From NCBI GenBank assembly GCA_942159475.1, contig OW804097.1, forward strand, positions 116,348,789-116,412,788: a DNA stretch of 64,000 nucleotides, read 5' to 3'. Position 1 is the first letter of the stretch; the number at the start of each line of letters is the position of its first letter. The notes beneath the pieces are model-generated. The model was not told the origin of the DNA and ran no database searches. It saw only the letters and a list, made by a program, of their open reading frames with translations. A program made the position numbers and the translations under genes. Origin of the DNA: Sthenelais limicola. Its lineage: Eukaryota > Annelida > Polychaeta > Phyllodocida > Sigalionidae. This document shows positions 43,901 to 55,900 of the stretch, one piece after another.

Positions 43901-46900
43901 CCTGTATTCGGCCTGTACTAGAATTGTTACATGATAGACCTATGGCAGGTCATTTGGGGTCAGTGCGCTTATTGAGCGTAGTAAGTGCACGATTTTACTG
44001 GCCGCTAATGACAAAAGATATCGTTGATTATGTGGGGACTTGTGATCAGTGTCTAAGGAATAAGAAATCAAAACATCCATATAAATTGCCTATGGCACTG
44101 AGAGACCCAGCACCGGCACCCATGTCTTGTTTAATGATTGACACTATTGGACCAATAACTCAGTCAAATGCTGGCCGAAAATATATTCACGTAGTAGTGG
44201 ATATATATAGTCGGTACTGTTTTGCTTGGGCAACCCATGCCATTGACGCCACAACTTTGAAACAAGAGTTTTTCAATAACATTTTGTGCGTCGTGGGAAT
44301 CCCAAATAAGCTTTTCAGTGATAATGGTTCAAATTTCCGTAGTGTAATTTTCACATCTTTTTGTAAGGCTTTTGGAATACAGCAGGTATTCAGTAGTAGC
44401 TGGAAACCTACTACACAGGGTCAGGTAGAACGCCAAAACCAAAGTTTAGTTCAGTCAATAAAAATGTATGTACAAAAGTACCAGCGAGACTGGGATTTAT
44501 ACTTGGCGGCGGTAGTTTTTGCCCTAAATATCTCTGATTCTAACAGCTTGGGTCATTCTCCATATTTACTAGTATTTGGTAAAAATGCGGTGACGCCGCC
44601 GGAGGCGGCAATATTAAATGTGGACGAAGAAATTCGTCCTATTACAGCCCATTTGCTGGATATTGTGAATACTCAGTCTAAGGCAGCTTTACAAGCAGCT
44701 GTTAGTTTGGAGAGGGCTCAAGAGAAGATGAAGTCAAGACATGATAAGGGAGCTAAAGATCACGATATTAAATTGGGTGACATTGTATACGTTAAAATAA
44801 ACAGATTACTCCAAAAACATACGAGTATGAAGCTGCAGAACGCCTACACTGGTCCATGGCTAGTGGTAGATATTCCATCTAAATTCACGGTCCGTCTAAA
44901 ACAGCTCAGTACTGGAAAGATGATGGGTAAGAGCGTGAATATCACACAGGTAAAGAAAGTATCTGCAGTCGAAAATAATAGGTTCATGGAAAGACTCATG
45001 GAAAAGTTTCCTGAAGAGCAAACTCAGATAGAGCCGGTACCGACCAAGCGTAATCCAGGTCGCAAGCCCAAGCTAACTATCAGTAAGGCAAAAAGGAAAC
45101 GATAATAACCCATGAGCTAGTTCTTAAGACAGATTTATGTTGTAACAAGACTGAATTCTGACGCACAAAAATGGGTATGCAACTGGATTCAGGAGAACTC
45201 CAGTGGGATAGACAGGGCGCCGACTTATAACTCGTGACTAAGACTTGAAAATAACATCGGAGCAGAAGCGAGGTGCAATTTTTAGAAAGCAATAAATCAG
45301 GTGAGTCGGGAATGTAGTGAGCTACGGGCGCACGCCACAGTATCAGACTAAGCGAGCAATAAAATAACCAGTGCGCTTAGCAACATCTATACTGATGCTT
45401 AAATATGGCGTGGTGTTCCCGTAGTCATGGAACAGACGAGAATGTAAAATACTTAGGGGTTTAACCAGCTCAACACAGATTCCAAACTCGAGAAGGGAAG
45501 CCATTCGACGCCATGTTTGGGCGTGGGTGTCACACCGAATGGATGCCTAAGGAAAGTTGCTAGTTCTATGAACAAGGTTTGCTCATGGGGGGCAGCACCT
45601 GACGGTGTCTATTTGGGGTAGGAATCTGGCTGGAAACGGATAACTTGGTGTCTTGGGAACTATTGGGAGAATTCATCAGCACATTTTCAGCATTATGGGG
45701 ATGTCGGTTGTAAAGAAAAGTTCTTCACTGAGGTTAAGTGAAGGTTAATGAATTATCCATAAACTCTGCCTTACAGGAATTTGGTCTCAACCTGCAATGA
45801 GATAGGCCACGCTGTGAGGATGGCGTTACAAAAAACCTACATTCACAAATATGGCGTGTAATCGTGGACGAGAGTCTGCCGTTACTTGTTGCAGTTGGTC
45901 CCGACGGTTTGGTACCCTTATAAGGAATAGATCTCTGGGCACCCTGCTAAGGTCAGATAGAGGTATTTCCCAGTTGGCTAGTACGGGTTTGACGTTGAAT
46001 AAGTGGGGGGGGTGTAACAGCTCCTCATTGCTTTCTCGGGTCCGTATTAGGGTCGCAAGACCGGGCGGGAGATTTTGATGCGCGGCAAACACGCCAGGGG
46101 AACCTGAGCAGCTGACGCTGGCCCCGTCTTCCGGCTTGGGATGTAACCGCCCTAGACTGGCATGAGGTTTCTAATTCGCGCCGAGATCGAGCCCTTGCTG
46201 ATCCAACCGTCACGGAGAGGGAGTCAAGTATTGAGAGGTCCGATAAGTTGTCCCAATAAAGCAAATTATGACTCAAACACTGTGGTAAGTGATTTTGGGA
46301 TTCAGATCTACCTTTGCACGTTTCATGTTTTACCCTGATGAGGGTCTTGAAGCTCAACAAGTAAAAATAGATGCAAAAACTTACTACGCGGATTCTAAGT
46401 CATGGATTAGGAAAAGTGGCGTTATGCTCCCCGGGAGCATGGCGTGGTGAGGAATTTTTACAATGACCAAAGAGTCCTTATGTGAAATTGCTGATGAATT
46501 TTCTTGTTACGATCATATGCTAAGGGTTCTGTTTTATTTCTGGTATTTTGCAGGATAAGTCTGTGCCTCCTGATTGTTCAGGCAAGGGCAGACCACTATG
46601 TTCTCCGGCAGAACTACGGTGCAATTTTTAGAGAGATGAATCAGAAACTGGTGATTTCGGTGGAGGAGCACGCAATAGATCTGCGTGTGCCTTATGAGTT
46701 CCCTCCACCGGCCCACCCGGACGTGCCACAGAACGTCTCGTATGAATTACGTCTGGACACGCAACAGCTGTCCAGCGTCGAGACGGCATTGTTCGAGGCC
46801 AATAACATGCTGCATGACCAAATACTAAACGTAATAGAAAGTTTCCCCGTAGAAAAGTCTAGAACAAAAAGAAACAGGGGTTTCCAGCCTGCTGGAAACT

Positions 46901-49900
46901 TCCTGAATATTGCAATTGGAACTGCGACTCAGCCGCAAATTGACGCCCTCAACAATAACCAATTTACAATAATTAATGGGATTAAAGCCGAGGCCGTCAA
47001 CAACAGAAATCGAGATAGAATTTTGGCTCTTCTAACAACAAATAGTAATGAGTTTTTGGCTTTCTCCAAGAGAAATGTGAAGCAGGTCCGAACTGTATTT
47101 CACAATTTCTCCATGGAGGTTTTGGAATTTGCTCGAGCAACGGTAAACACCACACAGGGATTTCAAAATTACACTGAAGAGATTTTTAGAGACCAAGTGG
47201 CGTTGCTCGAAAGATTTGTGTATATCACTGATCAGTTAAATTACAGACAGTCGGCTATGGAAATTTTAAAAGATTTGACGCAGATTCAGGAGGGAAAAAT
47301 ACCGGTTTCAACCGCGGCCTGGTCGGATATTCTGAGCTCGGTCAGAAATTTGACCGCGCAAGTGCGCTTACAAGCGCCAAGCGCAACTCCGTTAGGCACG
47401 TGGAAGGACTGGGCTAAAGTAAAGGAAGTTAGGCGTGGTGAAAAAGACTTGGTTTTGCGACTGAGTATCAGTTTTACTTATTCGAATAACACCTTTTCAG
47501 TTTATGAGCCCGTAGTTTTCCCTATCCCTATGCATGTGCATGAAGGTGATGCTACTGGATACACACAATTACAGGATTTTGGTCACAATCTGGCTGTTTC
47601 AGCGTCGGGAGACACATATGTGCTTCTGACGCATGAGGATATGGCGCACTGTCAGGAAATTGCTGATAGTGTGGTTTGTGGCCGGAATTTGGTGTATTTC
47701 ACGGCGAATCATTCAGCATGCATTTGGAACGTATTTTTGGATGAGGCAACGTTGGTGCATGATTCATGCGTGTTTCACTCTTACGTAAATGCTCTAACTC
47801 CACAGCGTCATTTAAGCGCTGGAAACGATCAGCATATTTTAATTAATATGGGATTGTGGGGAGTTCTAGTTTGCCGTCAGGGGGGCGAGAAAAATGTCTC
47901 TCTGTCGGTATTTACCTTTATCAATATTCCATGTGGGTGCGTACTAAGCCTTCCGGACGCGTCAATTTTGGCAGACAGTCCGTTTTGTGAAATTAGGATA
48001 GCTCAGGTAAAAATCAGAACTGGGTTTAATTTGCCTTTTGCGATGGCTTTCAAAATTGATATAAGTGCATACTCTGGTGCGACTTTGAGCCCAGGACTAA
48101 TTAATTTAAACTTGCCTAGCGCCCAGGATATAGAAAAGGCGTTAGTAAATGTTCCTCAAGAGATAATTCAGAGGGGGATCAGGACAAAAACCCTGGTTAA
48201 ACATTTACTAAAGTCAGACAGCAAATTGGCGTCAATGTGGGATAGTATTCACGCCAAATTAACGGACGTTGCAGCTCATCCCTCAATGCCTTATTTATCC
48301 CTGATAATTTCCTTGGTTTCACTAGCAATGAGTGTGTATTTGTTTTACAGAATTAACCGTCTAATCATGCCGGCCACGTGGGCCACCAGGGTGCAATCGA
48401 TAAATATCTCATCTTTGAATGCTCAACACATAGAATTAAACAAGGAATTGAGCGTTACGGCTGGACCGACGCCAGGCATGGCTCCACAGAATGTAATTTA
48501 CGAAACTGTCAATATTTCATCATCCGGCCCATCTTGGATTGAGATATGCATTTATGTAGCAGTGGGCCTGTATGTGTTGAAGTGCCTGTATTCTTTAATC
48601 ATAAAACGAACATGGTGCAGAGGTACCCCCTGTTTGCCGACTCCAGATAAGAGGCAGGCAGAGATGGCCAATACCCTTATTCTGCGACTCCTGAGGAAGG
48701 AGGACATGTTTGACTTTGATCTAGTACAAATAGGACATAGTGTGGATATTCTACACAGCTTCGTAAGCCCAAAAATACTGGCAGCAGAGTTGGAGCCAGG
48801 TTGTCGGAAGTCCCTTCTCAAAGTTCGGTGGGCACACAACATGGTTTTCACCGCTAGGAAGATACAGAGGGAGGTGCAGCTCCCAACAAGCCTGCCCGTC
48901 AGGAACTTGGACGAGGAGGACCTGAAGGAGGCGTTAGCAGATGGCGACACTTTCGCCATATTCTTAATCCTGACGCCCTCTAGGGAGTTGAAAGAAGTTC
49001 CCCGAAATAAGGGCAACGATGGACGACTCCTACCTCGGGCTGATCTGCGCACGGCAGATCGAGTAGATTTTGTAAAGTAAGTAATTAATGGAAGTTACAA
49101 GTCCGGAAAGAGTTATACACGGGGTCTTTATAAATTAAGAACAGAAATTCCGTCAGGAATGGTAAAAATCAGAACGCATAAGGTCAGAAAATGGGGTTCG
49201 AGTAAAATTAATCAGAACGAAAGTGTGACACTGACAGCAATGGCTGCAGGTCACGGAAAACAACATGTGCAAGTTTGTCTTGGGGAAACCTGGGAGATTG
49301 GTAGACTTTTTAGCGCCATAATCTGTTTGAAATGTGTTATTTGTACGCCCATTTATTGTTGATGGGATCGTTTGAGTAATGATTCTGTTGCTCGATCATT
49401 AAGAAAAGAGTCATTTTCTAAGGGATGTTTGCCTTCTGTTTTTGTACATTGTAACAGTGAGGAGAGCGCCTTCGGCGGGGCTACGGCCAAGAAAGCCAAG
49501 GTCAACGTGTCCTGGGGGACGCAAATGGCATCCACAGCCTTTGACAACCAGGGCTACGAGGAAGGTTGGAGTGATTAGGTTTGCAAGCAACAAGAAACAC
49601 CGTCAGCGACTGTCCTAGACCAACCCTTTTGGTGATATTTTTCTTATTAGGGCATTACTGTTCCCTTGTGTATTTTAGCTGGCCTCTGTGGGGCGCCTGA
49701 CGCAAAGGTGGAGATTTTTTTTGTGGCGTCACTCACATCGAGTTTAGAAGTTTAGTTAGTAACATTTAATCTTGTAGTTCTTTTTCAGCAAAAGGGGTTG
49801 CGACAGCCTGACGGTGACAAGAGTCAACATGTATTTCAGGGTCGATTATTGCTATTTTTCTTTTTATGTTCTGACGTACATACTGTCATATTTATTATAT

Positions 49901-52900
49901 TAAGATTTTTGCAAGTCATGAGTCTACGGACATTAGAAAGACCATGGCTTCAAAGGCGTATATTACGAACATTGGTGGTAACGCCAAAAACTCTATCAGA
50001 GGACTTTTTCTGTGAGTTTTTTTCTTTTTATACTAGTTTCACAGTTTTTATTTATCAAAATTGGTTCCCTGACGCATCTACTAAACGGACTTGAGTTTAA
50101 AGGATACAGACTTTGCGTGTTCGGTGCGTCAGGAGAAAAATGACAGTATTTTTATAATTTTAAGTATTCTGCGTCAGAAAAGGTTTTAACATGTTTCTTA
50201 TTGTACCTTGATTGCTTTGTATATGATGTTTTGACTCAGGACTTGTGCTTGCAATGTATTTTGTACCATCACTCTGGACATTAGTTTAGGTTTAAGCAGG
50301 TGTTTTCAGAGTATTATTATTCTTAAGTGATTTTCCCCGTATTTTTATCTTTTAAGAAGGGGATGGACGGAAAGTCGTCTGGCGAGTTATCTCGTCAGGC
50401 GTGGCCGTGTTGGTATCTTCCAACAGGGATGCTTCCGTCGGGCGTCAGAACAATTCTGTCCGCCTAAGAGAAATTTTTGCAACTTATTCTTGCTAGAATT
50501 GGCGTGTCTGACAGGAAGTTTTTACGTGTCTAGGTTTGGCACTAGTAGTAAATAGAACAGAAAGTCGCTTGTAGACGCGAGCGTGGCCGTGCTTAAAATT
50601 TAGGCAGGGAGGCTTCTGTTCATGGGCGTGTACGCCAGAGTTGCGACCGACCCAGAATTTATAATGAAGGATGGTTATCCTACGGAATTTTCTCCGTCAA
50701 AAGTTGGGTAGAAATGAGACCCTATCTTCCTGGCGGATATTTTAGAACGTCAATTCTGGTATTATTAATTCTAAATCATTTTTTTTGTTTCCCCTGGGAA
50801 ATACGACTGTAGTTTGCAGTCAGCTCGTAGAGAATTTGAGCAGAGATTCTCCTCCACATGACGGGGAATTTTAGAGATTTTTTCACTAGAATTTTTATTT
50901 GCTATTTCTGGTCAGTTTTTGGTCAGAAATGGGGGACGTCAGTCTCGTGGTAAATTTAGGCTGTAGAGCATATCAAAATTTTTAAGCAACTCTCGACTTG
51001 AATGTTTCTTGCAAGCGAGAGGTTAAATAAAAACTGAACTCAAGTGCAAATTGGCTTGTTTTCAGCGTCAGGAAAATTATTCCACAAGTTTAAAGTCAAA
51101 GATTTGGTGATGATGAGGTAAAAACGCAAGTTATCACGACGTCATTTAGACGCCGGGGCGTGGTTTTTGAAGTTTTCTAAGTTGATAGAATGAAAAAGTA
51201 ACCATATATGACTGGTTTTAGACGTAAAAAGTTAATTTTCTTGAGTAATAAGGTAGGAGAATTCTCCAAGTATCAGTTCAGGTATGTACGATCGTTATTG
51301 AGTCGTGCAGAGTCAAGATTTACAATAAGTACATTTTAACAATAGAATACATGATGTTTTGTGCAAATGGAATTTTGTAAGCCGCCGTAGCGGCGGGGGA
51401 ATCTAAGACATACATGCATACAAGTGTGTTAGGTATTTGTCGAGTTCTCCTCCTCCCTACTGCCACTCCTTCCGGAAATCCGGTCTACTAATCTTATACA
51501 CGTGGATATTTTCATGTCTGAAAGAAATCCTAACTTTGTAGTTTATTTTTGGACAGAAATCGAAATTTCTTGGAACATGGTGAAATGCAGTGAGAGCTAG
51601 CGGAGGTGCGTACATAGTGGTCTACTTACGGCTATTGTGTCCTGATGTGCTTAGTAAAAAGTCACATCTCCACAGGTCTCCATGCTTCACTGTTTTAAAA
51701 TCCTTTGAGTGATAGTAGCCCATTCGTACATCCAATATTTTGCATTGATACAAAATTTTTAAATGTTCCGCTCTAGGTAATCATAGAGCTTTCCTAAAAG
51801 TTGATTCCAGGTTAACATGGAACTCCGTTTCACACAAGCACACACACAAATTTGAAAATTTTCCCTTCAAGAAAATCTCAAAATTAGGATTCGTTCTCGG
51901 GTCACATCCTAGTGAGAACGATCCTGTAATCACAGCTTGAAACATATCCTATGACACATCCAGTGGTCAGCGGGTGAGAAGGCAGCAACAGTAGTCGCTG
52001 CTGGATGACTTGCGATTTCTGGAGAACTTGACGGAAATTCGGCGTCGATAGGTGGAATCAGGCGTCAGCTTGAAGTCTGGTTCCGGTATCAGTAGTCAAG
52101 ATCCATGATAGTTGTTCGAGGTAGAGTTGAAATGTAGAATCTCTTCGGAATTTGAGAAGTCCCGATGAGATTTGAGAAGTCCCGAGAAAATGTGGGAAGT
52201 CCTGAGTTCTGAGGGGAGAGTCAAGTTTGACTCTCTATCAGAAGTGTGGAAGATGTGAAGAATTGGTAACGACCAAGGCTGTAGAGGTAGAGGCTCAATG
52301 CTGGAGATGTGTAAAGTCTATGGAAGAACGGGCGTAGCTCCTCCTTGCACGAACTCCTGGTCTGATCTGAATGACCAGCGCGACGCGGGTCCCTTTTATA
52401 CCCAGAGGAATAGCCTACATCCAACGATTTCCATTTTCGGCCAAATAAGCCTCAAAATCGCTTCAAAATTGGTAATTATTTAGAGTTTTACAAGAAAGAA
52501 GGTCTAGTGGTGGCCATCTTGGTGAAAATTGTCTAAATTCTGATTCATAAACGATTTAAAGTTAAGTCGTAGAAGGGTCACGTGACCTGCCATTAAGATA
52601 CATTAACATAATCAAGAAGGATTGAGATAATCATTAAGATTCCTTCAACTTTTCCTTCAGGCGGTGACTCGCTTAGAGAAAACTACCGATTGCGGCCCAG
52701 TTGGGCATTTTCAAAGGTAGTGAAGCTGCTCTGAGAGGTATTATAAGTATAATTTAGGCTTCTATCGATTCAAAAAGATGTTATTTGTTAGATTTCCGCA
52801 TAAATTTGTCCTCAAATAGGCTCATAGAGGCGACATCGTCGGACATTTCCAAGATGGCTGACCTGACGAGAGTCAACGAAATTAAATATCGCCGCGTCGA

Positions 52901-55900
52901 ATAATGACGAAAGTTTGGCGATTTTCAAAATTCCTTCACTGATTATGTGATCTATATGGATAGCGACGTCATATAGGTGTATTGGTTAATAAAATAATTA
53001 GTTATTTAGTTAATTTGAGACAGCCTTGCTCGTGCCAATGCATTCCCTATGGGGAACGACATTTTCGCATGATCGGAGATTTTGGTGACGAAAATGAAAG
53101 ATGTCTGGGTAAGCTCGGTTTGTCGAGGCTTCTAATGAAATGTCATATTACGGACGGAAGTGTTATCTGTGAAAAGCAGTGATTTATTTTGAATGAAATA
53201 TGGAATTTGAGTCATGTTTGGAAGAATTAAAAGTAAAAGTGATCAAAATCGCGCTCTATGGAAGTTTAACATGGACATCGTGTATTTATGAACTGCGTAG
53301 TAGTTGCCAACGATTCAGCGATGGAAATGTCAGTTTAATTCTATGATTTACTTCTAAATTATAGTGTTTTCGGGGAAAAAGTATTCTACTGATGCTATAT
53401 TAAGAGTAATTATTATTAGAAACAGGTCCGTATGTAACGATATGGGAGTATACTCATACGTCGTTGAAGTTATTTTTTTCAAAATGGCGGAAGGCATCAC
53501 TTATGTCGTAGTTGGGTTTTTTGGTGATTATTGCTTGAAATTGTTCAATTTAAGTTACTCTGGTGAGGTTTCCTGGGTCTATTTGGTAATAGATTGGCAT
53601 GTTGCGGGATTATTTGCTCTAGTTGTTCTGCGATTTCTAATAATAATTTCTTATGTCAACTGAAATTTCTCGGCAGATGGACATCGTGGGACAGTATAGT
53701 TACCGCGGTGTCTCGTCCAGTTCCTGCTACGTGTAGTAGCATTTGTGTTAGGAACGCCCGTTGGCGGGACGGATTTTGTAAAAATCGGTCCGGTATAGGA
53801 CGGATTTGTGTAAATTTTAAGCAGGAAGCTGAGTAAGGTTATTCCAGGTTTGTACTTACTTGGTGAATTAAGTTATGTCTTATAGATAGTCGAGTAGGGT
53901 AAGAAACTCCATATTAAATTCTTGCCTTCGTTCAGGCCATATCTGTACTGATATGGTAACAAATTTTGGAGAAGTTTTACTAAAAGTTAAATAAGTTTTG
54001 ACTAGAGTATGGGTTTTCTAAGGTTTATCTGTTCAACAAATGAACGGTTTGAGCAGAATTGTATATAATACATCCTTATGTCTGGATGATGACTGGTGTT
54101 GATTTTGATTAGACATAAGGAAGTCACACAATGGTTATTTTGTATCATTTTTTATTCTCTATAGTGCTCTAAGGGAAAAATTACAAAATTTGACAAGCTT
54201 TTAAGTTTTGGGAATTGATCAAAATTAACTCTGATTTATCTTGATGTATAACAAAAATCAGGGTTAGGACACATTGTGTGGACCTTTTAAATTGTAGAGG
54301 GGGGGTTGAAGACTTTTGGAAAATGTTGATTATTTATATTTAAAATTTTCCGGGGGTCGAATCTCGTGTACCCACTGTATCCGACCTTCGGGAATGCTAC
54401 TTTTTATTTTAGTATCTAAATTAAGGCAGTAGCATTCTAAGGGGGGAGGGGGGCATTATGTTACAGTAGTGGGTTTCTGGGAAGGCTCGGGAGGCCTGGG
54501 GCGTGGCTGCGTCCACGCGGGCAGCACTAGAACCTTGGAATAAATACACTGAGTGGGCTCGTCTCTACTCACTTATGATATTACAGTCGCCGTGTCTGCA
54601 CTTCTTCTCTCTCACCGAATCTATTCAAAATTTAAACTGTAGGATAGTCTATTGACTATTACCTTTATTGTAGCATTAATACTGGGGACACACAGTATTA
54701 TATCATGATGATCAGTCATTCTTTTCACACAGAATTAGACGTTATATTCATCAATACATTAAATTACAATGTATCTATAGTGTTCAAGTCCTATCCTTCA
54801 TCCTATCAATTAACAATTGCTTCTCCTTCAAACAGGACTGTGATATCTGTCATATATTGGGCCATAGGACTCAATATAGGGCATTTGGTTGGTAATATTT
54901 ATCTCAACGGTTTTCTCATGGGTTTCATGGAGATACCAGCCCAATTTCTGGGTATGCTAGTGATGGTTTATGTAGGACGTAGATGGAGTCTTGCAGGCCT
55001 ACTAATACTCAGTGCTGTGACAAGTTTGGGAACAGTGCCTTTTTTATCATCACAAGGTAACATGTTCATATTAATGATTTTGGATAAACATGATCTGAAC
55101 CGGTATTAAAGTAAATGCTATACATAATAAGATGAGACTAAACAATAAATAGAGAGAACTGTATTACAAAATTTATTGCAATCTTGTCAAATAAATTTCC
55201 AAAAAGTTCCTTCTTTATACTACAACTGATTGGGTTATTCACTTTGAGTGGGTAGATTACACTGCCCATTTAATAGTGTTGTGGGTTCTGTATGCATTGT
55301 ATAAAGGTTAAAAACTACTGGCTCTTGTTTGCAATTTATTTTGCATCCACACCTGGACCTGTGGCCACTTGTTGGAGGCACAATGAAGTGTAAACTCAAC
55401 CCATTGATTCACACTTGTAGTTCTAACCTCTCGTTCAGTTCTAAATAAATGATAAATTCTAATTAAAAGCGTTAAAAAATTTACCAGATATTGAATGATT
55501 GAATTGATTCCTCAGATAACTGTGAGTAACCTGTGTAACTATGTAAATGTACAATAAACATATCTTTATTGAGCCACACTTATTGCTCTCAAGAGGAATG
55601 CACATATAATAATAGACACAACAACACACAATGCTCCCAGATATAAATACAGAATGTTTGATTCCAAAGACTGTCAGCACTTGCAGAAGTTAAAAAGAAA
55701 AATTTGATTATTTTCGATGGATTTCATTCAAATGTTGTCCAGTCAATATTGTTCTTGAAGTGTTGCCTCACAGCTATAGTGTGAGCCGGATAATAATCTA
55801 TATTACTTTGCTTTCTTTTTTTTCTTCTCATTCAATTCAGGCCAAACATTTAACAACAACAAATTATCAAAAAATCCAAACTCCCGCTGCAACACAAGGT

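Larger units (their letters stand above)
36873..54705 (+). mobile_element. Endogenous retrovirus-like Ty3/Gypsy LTR element with env (17.8 kb)
   Basis: Identical 247-bp LTRs (TG...CA), a 4-bp target duplication, primer-binding region, leader, small ORF, gag, pol with integrase last, env, a long 3' region, polypurine tract and LTR. Domain order and the DD35E integrase place it in Ty3/Gypsy (Metaviridae); the F-like env recalls errantiviruses. No frameshift or internal stop is seen in gag, pol or env, so this copy may be intact. The element is unusually long for such short LTRs because of a large gag, a 1.3-kb pol-env gap and about 4.9 kb after env. It lies in sense orientation in intron 8 of the SLC22 gene. 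Confidence 0.93.

Noticed and set aside
37520..46554. Splice from the donor inside the small leader ORF to the env acceptor
   Set aside because: The phase is compatible, but the nearby 46439 ATG with a 107-nt intron is simpler and has a better donor; kept only as an alternative.
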